From Candidatus Pantoea formicae (GTDB lineage Bacteria; Pseudomonadota; Gammaproteobacteria; Enterobacterales; Enterobacteriaceae), in NCBI RefSeq assembly GCF_011752625.1, contig NZ_VWXD01000004.1:186001-250000 (forward strand): DNA of 64,000 nucleotides. The letters run 5' to 3'. The notes beneath the pieces were generated by a model, which did not search any database, was not told the DNA's origin, and was given only the letters and a program-made list of their open reading frames with translations. The first letter of the stretch is position 1. Each line of letters begins with the position of its first letter. Below, piece by piece: positions 28,875 to 37,954 of the stretch. Made by a program: the position numbers and the translations under genes.

Positions 28875-28949
28875 ACCGGGCACATGGGTAACACTTTAAA
28901 CCGGGCACATGGGTAACACTTTAGACCGGGCACATGGGTAACAGTTATA
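28875..28949. repeat. Three tandem copies of a 25-bp repeat
   Basis: Copies start at 28875, 28900 and 28925. Each opens ACCGGGCACATGGGTAACA. The first two are identical apart from junction bases, and the third differs in its last few bases. The core (TGTTACCCATGTGCCCGGT on the other strand) resembles sequence I associate with ends of IS481-type insertion sequences, but no transposase is nearby. Confidence 0.8.
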
Positions 28950-28996
28950 AATGGCGCCCCAACGGCTCAATGCCTATCGCTATAGCGGCGCCATTT
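28949..28996 (-). terminator. Inverted repeat after the chemoreceptor gene, possible terminator
   Basis: AAATGGCGCC (28949-28958) pairs with GGCGCCATTT (28987-28996) around a 28-base loop. It lies 11 bases past the chemoreceptor stop codon on the minus strand. The downstream T content is low, so terminator activity is uncertain. Confidence 0.4.
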
Positions 28997-29007
28997 ATTG
29001 TGCGAAA

Positions 29008-30594
29008 TTACTGAGCTGGCTTCGACTCCAACTGGAACACGCTGATATTCTCCACCAGCGAACCAACCTGCTGATTCAGCGCACGTGCCGACTGGGCGGA
29101 CTGCTGCGAAAGCGTGGCATTCTGCTGGGTGGCGGCATCCAAGTGGGTCACCGCCAGATTCACCTGCTCAATGCCTACACTCTGCTCCGCGCTGGCGGAT
29201 GAGATGTTCTCCATCAGCTCGCACAACTGCTTCACGCTCTCAACGATCTCCTGCATTGACGAGCCCGCGCCTTTCACCAGCGTGTTACCCTGTGCAATCA
29301 AACTCACCGAACGATCGGTTAAGCCACGGATGTCGCGTGCCGCCGAAGCCGAACGCTGTGCCAGCGCGCGCACTTCCGACGCCACCACCGCAAAGCCACG
29401 CCCATCATTCCCAGCGCGTGCCGCTTCGACCGCCGCATTCAGTGCCAGAATATTGGTCTGGAACGCAATGCCATCAATCACCGTGACAATCTCATTGATC
29501 TCACGTGAGAACTGGTGAATCTCGCCCATCGCCACCACCACTTTTTCCACCACTTCACCGCCGTCTCCGGCACGCTGGCGGGTATCACGCGCGATATCGC
29601 TAGCATGCCGCGCGTTCTCGGCATTGTTTTTCACCACGGAAGTCAGCTGCTCCATTGAGGCCGCGGTCTCTTCCAACGCACTGGCCTGCGCTTCGTTGCG
29701 CGCCGACAACTCGCGGCTGCCGTGTGCGACCTGATCGGTGGTGTCGGCAATCGCTTCGGTGCCGGAACGCACCCCCGTGACAATGCGCGTCAGGTTATGA
29801 TTCATATCACGCAGCGCCGCCATCAGCTGTGCGGTTTCGTCGCGTCCTGAAACCTCAATCTGGGTGCGCAGGTCACCCGCTGCCACAGTTTTCGCCACGT
29901 TAATCGCCTGCTTCAGTGGACGCGTAATACTCTGAATCAGCCAGGCGGTAATGCAGATACCCACCAGCAAGATACAGCCCATGGCGATCAGCAGCAGCAT
30001 GCGGGTTTTCTGGTAATGGGCGAGGTTATTGGCTTCAATCTCTTCATGCATCTGCTGCGCGCGTTTCAGCGTTGCAGCGACCAGATCATCGATTTGCTGC
30101 GTCGGGGCGCGGTCAATACCGGTCACCAGATGGTCCACCCGGTTCGCACTGTTAATATCGCTGATACTGTAGTTTTCCAGTGCCGCCAGGTACTTACTCT
30201 CCAGACCGGCATGAACAGCGCGCGCCTGTTCATCTGGTGCATTTGGCAAGCCCAGCGACGTCTGAATCTGACTCAGTTTGCTCAGCAGCGCCTGAGTTTG
30301 TTGGCTCTCTTTCAAAAACGCCTTTTTGTACTTATCGAAGGTCTCCTGCCCTTGGGTGCCGCGCAACAGGGTATTTTTCCACTCCTGTACCTGTATCTTG
30401 AACTGCACCTGCGCACTGCGCGCGGTGTCGATGCTGTCAGCAATCAGCACTTCGCGTGCCATGACGTCCTGATTGTTTTCCAGCGCCTGCATATTGACTT
30501 GCAGTCCGTGCAGTCCCATCAACAACGTAGCGAACAGCAGCAGCGTGGCGAGAAACCCCAGCCGCTGGCCAATTTTAAAATGGTTGAGCTTCAT
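29008..30594 (-). CDS. Methyl-accepting chemotaxis protein
   Basis: A 528-residue transmembrane chemoreceptor. ATG 30594 gives MKLNHFKIGQRLGFLATLLL, the first membrane helix. A periplasmic four-helix sensor (about 35-190) follows, then a second helix (MLLLIAMGCILLVGICITAW), a HAMP linker (PLKQAINVAKTVAAGDLRTQ), and the signalling hairpin with the invariant IDGIAFQTNILALNAAVEAA. The C-terminus lacks a visible NWETF CheR/CheB-tethering pentapeptide. The ligand is unknown. It sits between the urea and deoxyribose operons and could sense a related nutrient, but that is only positional inference. Confidence 0.9.
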   Translation of the reverse strand: MKLNHFKIGQRLGFLATLLLFATLLMGLHGLQVNMQALENNQDVMAREVLIADSIDTARSAQVQFKIQVQEWKNTLLRGTQGQETFDKYKKAFLKESQQTQALLSKLSQIQTSLGLPNAPDEQARAVHAGLESKYLAALENYSISDINSANRVDHLVTGIDRAPTQQIDDLVAATLKRAQQMHEEIEANNLAHYQKTRMLLLIAMGCILLVGICITAWLIQSITRPLKQAINVAKTVAAGDLRTQIEVSGRDETAQLMAALRDMNHNLTRIVTGVRSGTEAIADTTDQVAHGSRELSARNEAQASALEETAASMEQLTSVVKNNAENARHASDIARDTRQRAGDGGEVVEKVVVAMGEIHQFSREINEIVTVIDGIAFQTNILALNAAVEAARAGNDGRGFAVVASEVRALAQRSASAARDIRGLTDRSVSLIAQGNTLVKGAGSSMQEIVESVKQLCELMENISSASAEQSVGIEQVNLAVTHLDAATQQNATLSQQSAQSARALNQQVGSLVENISVFQLESKPAQ

Positions 30595-30760
30595 AAATCT
30601 AAACCCTGATGATAAAGAGAGGAGAACCAATGTGACGAATGTCACAGGGGTTATCGTCCATCAAGGCAATGGGCTTTATGCATTTGGCGAGGATATTGTG
30701 TGACAGTTTTATGAATAGCGAGGCGGTATAAATCGAGGCGGCACAAAGGGCCGCCTGTGA

Positions 30761-31774
30761 TTACAGAATGCCCGTCTCGACGCTGAAATGTCGCTTCTCG
30801 CCGGGAGCCAGCTCAATCAGCGTGCCAGCGCGCTGCGCCGCGTTAAATCCTTCCGGTCGACAGGTGGAAGGCAGCACGTAAGCCGCCACCTGCTGATCGT
30901 GATTGTGCAGCAGCCAGCGCGTGGCGTGGGGGAACTGACGGCTATCAAAACGCGTCATCAAGGCATAGCCTTCCGGTGCATGCAGTTCGAACTGCACCTC
31001 ATGGCCGTACTGCGCTAGATCGTCGGCAAAGAACACGATCTCCGGATCACACATCGCAGGCTGATCCAACTGCTGTAATGCCTGCGGATCGCGCGCCAGC
31101 TGATCGGTATAGGCGGTCCACTGCGGCGTCGGTTTCACGTGCGCCGGGATCGAGGTGCGCAGCTTGAAAGCATCCTGCGGGATCGACTGCTTAAAGCGGC
31201 CATTGGCCAGCCAGGCGCTGTTCAGATGGCACATGTACTGCAGTGGCATCGGCGCGCCCGCCAGATTGGTGACGTTCATTTCGATGTGCAGGCGAGGCGT
31301 GTTAGCGTGCAAACGCACCGCTGGAGAGGCCAGATAGTGATGGCCAAAGCCTTTCACATATTCGGTTTCCCCTTCCAGCGACACGCGATCCTGCTCCAGC
31401 ACCATCCATGCGCTGTCCATGCGCGCACAGGCCATTTCACCGTGCAGCGGATGGTCATCATCCGGCGCCGGGCAGCCGTTCGCCAGCAGGCCGGAATGGA
31501 AGGCGAAACAGCCGTAGGTATCGATAATCGAACTGCCCAACAGCGGCTGTTTAAAACTGTGTCCCATGGTGAGGGAATGACCATCGAAGGTCGCGTCCCA
31601 CACCATTTGACCGTAAAACGGCAGCACGATCACCGTGCCGCGTTGGTTACGGATGCGTACCGCTTCCACACCCGCCGGATAGCGAAACAACTCGACGTGG
31701 AAATAGTCATTGTGCAGCAGCGTACTCGGGGTTTCATGGAACTGCTCACGACGCAGCGGTAAACGGGTTTTCAT
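30761..31774 (-). CDS. deoX: DeoX-like protein of the deoxyribose operon (DUF4432, aldose-1-epimerase-like)
   Basis: A 337-residue galactose-mutarotase-like protein. It includes the segments RNQRGTVIVLPFYGQMVWDA and GCFAFHSGLLANGCPAPDDD with several conserved His and Glu residues. The gene follows deoP with a 4-base ATGA overlap. In Salmonella the deoQKPX cluster for deoxyribose use has a gene of unknown exact function at this place, and mutarotase or lactonase-type activity on deoxyribose is a fair guess. The family and the operon are clear; the reaction is not. Confidence 0.75.
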   Translation of the reverse strand: MKTRLPLRREQFHETPSTLLHNDYFHVELFRYPAGVEAVRIRNQRGTVIVLPFYGQMVWDATFDGHSLTMGHSFKQPLLGSSIIDTYGCFAFHSGLLANGCPAPDDDHPLHGEMACARMDSAWMVLEQDRVSLEGETEYVKGFGHHYLASPAVRLHANTPRLHIEMNVTNLAGAPMPLQYMCHLNSAWLANGRFKQSIPQDAFKLRTSIPAHVKPTPQWTAYTDQLARDPQALQQLDQPAMCDPEIVFFADDLAQYGHEVQFELHAPEGYALMTRFDSRQFPHATRWLLHNHDQQVAAYVLPSTCRPEGFNAAQRAGTLIELAPGEKRHFSVETGIL

Positions 31775-33096
31775 GGCATCTCCTCGACCAGACGACCTGC
31801 CTGCATCGCCTGATTTTTATGGCGCAGTTCGCCCCAGAAATAGAAACCAACCCAGGCGAAGCACAGCAGCGACACACCAAAGGCCAGCTGCATCGACCCC
31901 AGATGATCGGAGGCGAAGCCCTGAATCGCCGGGATAAACGCCGCGCCGACAATCGACATGACGATAAACGCGCCTGCCACTTCGGTGTACTTGTTATCCA
32001 CCGTGGCCAGCGTGCCCGCGTAAATCGTCGCCCAGCAGGGTCCAAACAGCACACTGACAAACACTGCCGCGTAGACAGCGGTAAAGTTTGGCACAAACAT
32101 CACCCACGCGAGGGTGATCACGCCGAGCACCGAGTAGGCAATCAGCACTTTTTCCGCACGGAAGCGTGTCATCAGGAAGTTGGCGACAAACTTGCCGATG
32201 AAGAAGCAGATAAAGCTGTAAATCATAAAGTTAGACGCGTGGCGTTCGTTTGTAGCACCCAGCGTCAGCGCCAGACGGATGGTGAAGGACCACACTGCCA
32301 CCTGCATTCCGACATACAGGAACTGCGCGACGATGCCGCGTTTAAAGTGGCGATTACCGGCCAGATAGCGGAAGGTTTCGCTTAGCGACGGCAGTGACTT
32401 TTCACTCGACGCCGGTTTGCAGCGCGGATAACGGGTAAACAGGAACAACAGCATCACCACCACTAACACCATCACCAGATATTTGTACGGCTCCAGCGTG
32501 TGTTCCAGCATGCTCAGGCGGAAGGCATGTGCCTGCTCGGCATTCATGCCCGCCATCTGCGTATGCAGACTTTCGCCGTCCTGGAACACCAGATATTTAC
32601 CCAACACAATGCCCATCAGCGCGCCAATCGGATAGAACGTCTGGCTGATGTTAAGACGCAGCGTGGCGTGATCGCGATGGCCTATCATCGAGCTATAGGT
32701 ATTCGCAGCGGTTTCGAGAAAGCTTAAACCAATGGCGATGGCGAAGATCGCCGCGAGGAACATGGTGTAAGTCGCCATGTGCGAGGCGGGATAGAACAGC
32801 ACGCAGCCGACGATATACAGCACCAGTCCCATCAAAATCGCCAGCTTGTAAGTGGCTTTGCGGATCACCAGTGAAGCCGGAATCGCAATCAGGAAGTAAC
32901 CGCCGTAAAACGCACTCTGTACCAGCGCACTGGCAAAATCACTCAGTGCAAACACGCTTTTGAACTGAGTGATCAGGATGTCGTTTAAACTCGCGGCGCA
33001 TCCCCATAACGGGAACAGGCACGAGAGCAAGATGAACTGGAACAGCGGCGTCTTATTCAGATAGCCGTCGGGTTGCTGAACAATGTTCGGTTGCAT
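31771..33096 (-). CDS. deoP: Deoxyribose permease DeoP (FucP-type MFS symporter)
   Basis: A 441-residue protein with about 12 membrane segments of the fucose:H+ symporter family. It starts MQPNIVQQPDGYLNKTPLFQ and has FFLLSCLFPLWG-like helix 1 sequence with the acidic residue in SLNDILITQF, and a FLETAANTYSSMIGH segment typical of FucP relatives. Placed between deoK and deoX, it would import 2-deoxy-D-ribose with protons. Substrate is inferred from operon context. Confidence 0.82.
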   Translation of the reverse strand: MQPNIVQQPDGYLNKTPLFQFILLSCLFPLWGCAASLNDILITQFKSVFALSDFASALVQSAFYGGYFLIAIPASLVIRKATYKLAILMGLVLYIVGCVLFYPASHMATYTMFLAAIFAIAIGLSFLETAANTYSSMIGHRDHATLRLNISQTFYPIGALMGIVLGKYLVFQDGESLHTQMAGMNAEQAHAFRLSMLEHTLEPYKYLVMVLVVVMLLFLFTRYPRCKPASSEKSLPSLSETFRYLAGNRHFKRGIVAQFLYVGMQVAVWSFTIRLALTLGATNERHASNFMIYSFICFFIGKFVANFLMTRFRAEKVLIAYSVLGVITLAWVMFVPNFTAVYAAVFVSVLFGPCWATIYAGTLATVDNKYTEVAGAFIVMSIVGAAFIPAIQGFASDHLGSMQLAFGVSLLCFAWVGFYFWGELRHKNQAMQAGRLVEEMP

Positions 33097-33105
33097 AGCT
33101 CGACC

Positions 33106-34023
33106 TCAGTTTACGTTGAGAAAACGCTGGAAGGTGTCCGCGTCCGGGTAGGAACGTTGCGTGCCGCGTCCAGTGACGCTGCAGGCGGCATAGGCCGAGG
33201 CTTGCGCCATCGCCGTGGGGATATCGCTGGTCTTCACCAGCACATGCGCAAAGCAGCCGATAAAAGCATCACCGGCGCCGCTGGTGTCCACCGCCTTCAC
33301 TGACGTTGGCGCGACCTGATGCAGCGTGTCGCCCGCCATCCACAGTGAACCGCGCGCACCCAGCGTGATAATCAGGTTTTTGAGGCCGCGCTTGAGCAGC
33401 ATCTGGCCTGCACGGATCACTTCATCATCGGTTCCGACCGGCATGCCGGTAAGGATCTCCAGTTCCGTTTCGTTAGGCATGAAGAAGTCGCACTTACAGG
33501 CATAATCGATATCGAGATTTCCCACCGCCGGTGCCGGATTAAGGATCACTTTGATGTCGTGCTGGCGGGCAAAATCAATCGCGTAATAGACGGTTTCCAA
33601 AGGAATTTCGAGTTGCAGGATAATCAGTTGGCACGCTTTCAGCGCCTCAGCCGCCGCATCAATATCGGCCGGTTTGAGCTGCTGATTGGCGCCTTTGATA
33701 ATCAGAATGCGGTTCTGCGATTGGTCATCAACGAAGATCGGTGCCACGCCGCTGGAAGTGCCCGGCGCGGTGGTGACAAATTGGGTGTCGACGCCCTGCT
33801 GCTTGAGGTTCTCCACCGTGTTTGGCGCAAACAGGTCGTCGCCCACTTTGCTCACCATCATCACGCTGCCACCCATTTTCGCGGCGGCCACCGCCTGATT
33901 CGCCCCTTTGCCACCACAGCCGATGGCGAAATCAGGTGCTTCCAGTGTTTCGCCCGCTTTCGGCATCTGATTGGTATAGGTAATAAGGTCCACCATATTC
34001 GACCCAATAACCGCGATATCCAT
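33106..34023 (-). CDS. deoK: Deoxyribokinase DeoK (PfkB/ribokinase family)
   Basis: A 305-residue PfkB-family sugar kinase starting MDIAVIGSNMVDLITYTNQM. The first signature AIGCGGKGANQAVAAAKMGG and the second, VDTSGAGDAFIGCFAHVL with catalytic Asp, are intact. The NMVDLITY start resembles deoxyribokinase and differs from classical RbsK. It would phosphorylate deoxyribose at O5, producing deoxyribose 5-phosphate, the inducer of DeoR-type repressors. It is first in the deoKPX operon. Confidence 0.85.
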   Translation of the reverse strand: MDIAVIGSNMVDLITYTNQMPKAGETLEAPDFAIGCGGKGANQAVAAAKMGGSVMMVSKVGDDLFAPNTVENLKQQGVDTQFVTTAPGTSSGVAPIFVDDQSQNRILIIKGANQQLKPADIDAAAEALKACQLIILQLEIPLETVYYAIDFARQHDIKVILNPAPAVGNLDIDYACKCDFFMPNETELEILTGMPVGTDDEVIRAGQMLLKRGLKNLIITLGARGSLWMAGDTLHQVAPTSVKAVDTSGAGDAFIGCFAHVLVKTSDIPTAMAQASAYAACSVTGRGTQRSYPDADTFQRFLNVN

Positions 34024-34057
34024 TGTTAACTCCCCGGTGAATTTTTTAGCTTTAAAA

Positions 34058-34073
34058 TGTTATTTAAATCACA
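34058..34073. promoter_or_regulatory. DeoR-like operator, deoK-proximal
   Basis: TGTTATTTAAATCACA matches the 16-bp palindrome TGTTA-N6-TAACA of E. coli deo operators with one mismatch in the right arm. Confidence 0.55.
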
Positions 34074-34097
34074 CTATCAGGTTATAAAAGTTAATGG

Positions 34098-34113
34098 TGT
34101 GACAAAATTCACA
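34098..34113. promoter_or_regulatory. CRP-cAMP binding site
   Basis: TGTGACAAAATTCACA has both TGTGA and TCACA arms with the exact 6-base spacer. It lies between the two DeoR-like operators, 75 bases from the deoK start, a layout like that of the E. coli deo promoter. Confidence 0.8.
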
Positions 34114-34162
34114 TCTTGATAGGGTAAAGTGAACGTTTTAAGGGGAGTAAAGAAAATGATGA

Positions 34163-34178
34163 TGTTATTATTTTAACA
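34163..34178. promoter_or_regulatory. DeoR-like operator, distal
   Basis: TGTTATTATTTTAACA matches TGTTA-N6-TAACA perfectly. Its centre is 105 bp, about ten helical turns, from the other operator, a spacing that would allow repression by DNA looping. Confidence 0.75.
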
Positions 34179-34384
34179 AATAAACATCATGACAAAGCAG
34201 GTCTGAGGTACGCTACGGGAGTTTACGGCGCGATCTCATTACAGGTAAGATTGAAAATCTGCCTGCTGGATGTGGTGCAAATCATTAAAATCTGTGAGAT
34301 TTATTGTGATTTGCAGTTGGCTGCGTGAAAGCGTTCACCGGTCAGGCCTCTTAACTTCAGGAAAACCCTTACACAGAGATGCTC

Positions 34385-35149
34385 ATGGAAACCCGGCGCG
34401 ACGAACGCATTCACAAGCTAGCGCAAGCACTGAAGCGCACCGATAAGCTGCATCTGAAAGATGCGGCACAGCTCTTGGGCGTCTCCGAGATGACTATCCG
34501 CCGCGATCTGACCGAACCGGCTTCAACGGTGGTCTTGCTGGGCGGTTATATCGTCAGCGATCCGAAAAGCCATGCCGGGCACTATTTCGTCTCCGATCAG
34601 CACGGGCAAAATGCCGCACGCAAACAGCGGCTGGCACAGGCGGCAGCCAGTCTGATCAGCGAAAACGATACGGTGTTTTTTGACTGTGGCACAACGCTGC
34701 CTTACATCGTGGATGCGATTCCGGACACGCTGGCGTTCACCGCGATTTGCTGCGCTATGAACACTTTCCTCGCACTGAAAGAAAAACCGGCCTGCAACGT
34801 GATCCTCAGTGGCGGCGAGTTTCATGCCGATAACGCGCTGTTCACCCCGATTGGCGCTCACTCGATCCTCGACGATCTCTGCCCGACGCTGGCGTTTATC
34901 TCGGCGGCCGGAATCGATCTCGAACAGGGCGCAACCTGCTATAACATCAATGAGTTGGCGATGAAACACCATGCGATGCTGCGTGCCCGCACGCGCGTGT
35001 TAGTGGCAGACAGCAGCAAATTTGGCAAAGTGCTGCCCGCGCGCATTGGTGAGCTACGCCGTTTTGATTTACTGGTGAGCGACAGCGCCCCAGAACCGAC
35101 GCTGAAGAACTGGCTGGCACAGCAGAACATCCCGCTGCGCCTGCCTTAA
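34385..35149 (+). CDS. deoR: DeoR-family repressor of the deoxyribose operon
   Basis: A 254-residue regulator. ATG 34385 gives METRRDERIHKLAQALKRTD; the ATG at 34379 is also possible. The N-terminal winged helix includes LHLKDAAQLLGVSEMTIRRD, nearly identical to E. coli DeoR, and the C-terminal sugar-phosphate-binding domain has TVFFDCGTTLPYIVDAI and SSKFGKVLPARIGEL. Similarity to E. coli DeoR runs full length; the functional parallel is Salmonella DeoQ. It is divergent from deoKPX across a region with two DeoR-like operators. The inducer is expected to be deoxyribose 5-phosphate. Confidence 0.88.
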   Translation: METRRDERIHKLAQALKRTDKLHLKDAAQLLGVSEMTIRRDLTEPASTVVLLGGYIVSDPKSHAGHYFVSDQHGQNAARKQRLAQAAASLISENDTVFFDCGTTLPYIVDAIPDTLAFTAICCAMNTFLALKEKPACNVILSGGEFHADNALFTPIGAHSILDDLCPTLAFISAAGIDLEQGATCYNINELAMKHHAMLRARTRVLVADSSKFGKVLPARIGELRRFDLLVSDSAPEPTLKNWLAQQNIPLRLP

Positions 35150-35151
35150 GA

Positions 35152-36099
35152 TCAGGCTTTGCGGTCGATCACCGCCTCGCCGTCGCGCAGACGGCGCAGG
35201 TTATCGCAGATCCCTTTGATAATTCCTTTCATTGAAACATCGGTGACACCGCCAATGTGCGGCGTTGCGATCACGTTATAGCTGAACACCGGATCCTGCG
35301 GATGCGGGGGTTCCTGCCAAAACACATCCAACCCGGCTCCAGCCAATTTTTTTGTCTCCAGCGCAGCCAGAAACGCCTGCTTCTCGATCAGGCCACCGCG
35401 TCCCAGGTTGATCAGGAAGCTGTCTGGTTTCATCTGCGCCAGCGCATCGGCATTGATGATGTTGTGCGTCGCAGCATTGTCAGGCAGGCTGAGCACGACA
35501 AAATCGGCCTGCTGCAACAGTTCCGGCAGCTGCGCCATATTACCGACCCAGTCGAGTTGATGTTGGCGCGCAAAAGCTTCATCCGCCTCACGTTTTACCC
35601 CGATCATGCGCATACCAAACGGAGCCAGTCGTTTCGCCAGGGCTTTGCCGATGCCGCCTAGCCCCACCAATCCCACGGTTTTGCCCATCAGGCCTAAGCC
35701 AATGGGTTGACCCAGTCTCTGCTGTGCCAGGCAATCGGCGATCTCATGCTGGCGACGTGCCAGGCCAATCATCATCCAGATCCCTAATTCCGCCACCGAA
35801 TCCGCATTGCCTGAATCGTCGGAAGGCACGTTCGCGACCATAATGCCGGCGTGCTTCGCCGCGTCGAGATCCACGCCCTCCAGGCCTACGCCCGCCTGCT
35901 GAACCAATTTCAAGCGATCCGCCGTGGCAATCAACCGAGCATCCACCCGGCACATGCCTGGGATCAGCGCATCAAAACCGGCCAAGCTCTCTGCCGCGTG
36001 GCCCGCCGAGGCAATAAATTCCATATCCGGTAACGTCTGGCGAATGGCCGGAATTAACCCGCCCCATGCATTTTCATCCGCAGCTATCAGCACTCTCAT
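35152..36099 (-). CDS. D-2-hydroxyacid dehydrogenase, NAD(P)-dependent
   Basis: A 315-residue protein from ATG 36099, preceded by GGAGGGAG. The Rossmann motif GLMGKTVGLVGLGGIGKALA sits near residue 145. The catalytic set is the Arg in LINLGRGGLIEK, the Glu in FWQEPPHP, and a His in ATPHIGGVTD. It reduces a 2-keto acid or oxidises a D-2-hydroxyacid; the substrate is unknown. It converges on deoR with two bases between stop codons and has no clear link to that operon. Confidence 0.85.
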   Translation of the reverse strand: MRVLIAADENAWGGLIPAIRQTLPDMEFIASAGHAAESLAGFDALIPGMCRVDARLIATADRLKLVQQAGVGLEGVDLDAAKHAGIMVANVPSDDSGNADSVAELGIWMMIGLARRQHEIADCLAQQRLGQPIGLGLMGKTVGLVGLGGIGKALAKRLAPFGMRMIGVKREADEAFARQHQLDWVGNMAQLPELLQQADFVVLSLPDNAATHNIINADALAQMKPDSFLINLGRGGLIEKQAFLAALETKKLAGAGLDVFWQEPPHPQDPVFSYNVIATPHIGGVTDVSMKGIIKGICDNLRRLRDGEAVIDRKA

Positions 36100-36273
36100 C
36101 GAACTCCCTCCGTTTTTCAGGCAAAAAAGCAGCATAGCGGCTGTTGAGTGAGAATCAATCAGTTATGGGCGCTCCTGAAGATTCAACGCCATGCGGCTGT
36201 GATTGCCAGGTGAAAACGGCTAAACTTCAGCATCTGAGGTTCCACCATTCACAGACCAGAGGCTCATTACAAC

Positions 36274-37941
36274 GTGGCTCAATTCGTCTATAGCATGCAT
36301 CGCGTCGGCAAAGTGGTTCCGCCGAAGCGTCACATTCTGAAGAACATCTCTCTTAGCTTCTTCCCTGGCGCCAAAATCGGTGTACTCGGCCTGAACGGCG
36401 CGGGTAAATCCACCCTGCTGCGCATCATGGCCGGTATTGATACCGATATCGAAGGGGAAGCACGCCCACAACCGGGCATTAAAGTCGGCTATCTGCCGCA
36501 GGAACCTAAACTCAACCCAGAGCACACCGTACGTGAATCTGTGGAAGAGGCGGTTTCTGAAGTCGTTGGCGCACTGAAGCGTCTCGACGAAGTGTACGCA
36601 CTGTATGCCGACCCTGATGCCGATTTCGATAAACTGGCTGCCGAACAAGGTCGTCTGGAAGAAGTTATCCAGGCGCACGATGGCCATAACCTCGACACCC
36701 AGCTGAACCGTGCTGCTGATGCGATGCGTTTACCAGATTGGGATGCCAAAATTGGCAACCTGTCCGGTGGTGAGCGCCGCCGCGTCGCGCTGTGCCGTCT
36801 GCTGCTGGAAAAGCCAGACATGCTGCTACTCGACGAGCCGACCAACCACCTGGATGCAGAATCCGTGGCCTGGCTGGAACGTTTCCTGCACGACTTCGAA
36901 GGCACCGTGGTGGCGATCACGCACGACCGTTACTTCCTCGACAACGTTGCAGGCTGGATTCTGGAGCTGGACCGCGGTGAAGGTATTCCGTGGGAAGGCA
37001 ACTACTCCTCTTGGCTGGAGCAGAAAGATCAGCGTCTGGCGCAGGAAGCTTCTTCTGAAGCGGCACGTCGTAAGTCGATTGAGAAAGAGCTGGAGTGGGT
37101 TCGTCAGGGCGCGAAAGGCCGTCAGTCCAAGGGCAAAGCCCGTCTGGCGCGTTTCGAAGAGCTGAACAACACCGAATACCAGAAACGTAACGAAACCAAC
37201 GAATTGTTCATTCCACCAGGTGCGCGCCTCGGCGACAAGGTGCTGGAAGTGACCAACCTGAGCAAATCGTATGGCGACCGCGTACTGATCGACGATCTAA
37301 CCTTCTCGGTGCCGAAAGGCGCGATTGTCGGCATCATCGGCCCGAACGGTGCCGGTAAATCGACCCTGTTCCGCATGATGTCCGGTCAGGAGCAGCCAGA
37401 TTCTGGCACCATCGAGCTGGGCGAAACCGTCAAGCTGGCGTCCGTGGACCAGTTCCGTGACGCGATGGACAATTCGAAAACCGTGTTTGAAGAAGTGTCA
37501 GGTGGTCAGGACATTATGCGCGTCGGCAACGTTGAGATGCCAAGCCGTGCCTATGTCGGCCGCTTCAACTTCAAAGGCACCGATCAGGGCAAACGCGTTG
37601 GCGAGCTGTCCGGTGGTGAGCGTGGTCGTCTGCACCTCGCGAAACTGCTGCAAGTTGGCGGCAACCTGTTGCTGCTCGATGAACCGACCAACGACCTGGA
37701 CATCGAAACCCTGCGCGCGCTGGAAAACGCCCTGCTGGAGTTCCCAGGCTGTGCCATGGTGATCTCGCATGACCGTTGGTTCCTTGACCGCATCGCCACC
37801 CACATCATCGATTATCAGGATGAAGGTAAGGTGGAGTTCTTCGAAGGTAACTTTACTGAGTACGAAGAGTACAAGAAACGCACCCTCGGCGCTGACGCGC
37901 TGGAGCCGAAGCGTATCAAGTACAAGCGTATGGCGAAGTAA
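36274..37941 (+). CDS. ettA: Energy-dependent translational throttle protein EttA (ABC-F)
   Basis: A 555-residue ABC-F ATPase starting at GTG 36274 (MAQFVYSMHRVGKVVPPKRH). Two ABC modules have Walker A motifs GLNGAGKST and GPNGAGKST and signatures LSGGERRRVAL and LSGGERGRLHL. The arm insert (about 95-139) and the inter-domain linker (about 245-320, QSKGKARLARFEELNN) are intact. It binds the ribosomal E site and gates the first elongation steps according to ATP/ADP in E. coli. Sequence is nearly identical to E. coli EttA. Confidence 0.98.
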   Translation: MAQFVYSMHRVGKVVPPKRHILKNISLSFFPGAKIGVLGLNGAGKSTLLRIMAGIDTDIEGEARPQPGIKVGYLPQEPKLNPEHTVRESVEEAVSEVVGALKRLDEVYALYADPDADFDKLAAEQGRLEEVIQAHDGHNLDTQLNRAADAMRLPDWDAKIGNLSGGERRRVALCRLLLEKPDMLLLDEPTNHLDAESVAWLERFLHDFEGTVVAITHDRYFLDNVAGWILELDRGEGIPWEGNYSSWLEQKDQRLAQEASSEAARRKSIEKELEWVRQGAKGRQSKGKARLARFEELNNTEYQKRNETNELFIPPGARLGDKVLEVTNLSKSYGDRVLIDDLTFSVPKGAIVGIIGPNGAGKSTLFRMMSGQEQPDSGTIELGETVKLASVDQFRDAMDNSKTVFEEVSGGQDIMRVGNVEMPSRAYVGRFNFKGTDQGKRVGELSGGERGRLHLAKLLQVGGNLLLLDEPTNDLDIETLRALENALLEFPGCAMVISHDRWFLDRIATHIIDYQDEGKVEFFEGNFTEYEEYKKRTLGADALEPKRIKYKRMAK

Positions 37942-37954
37942 TTGTCATGATGTG

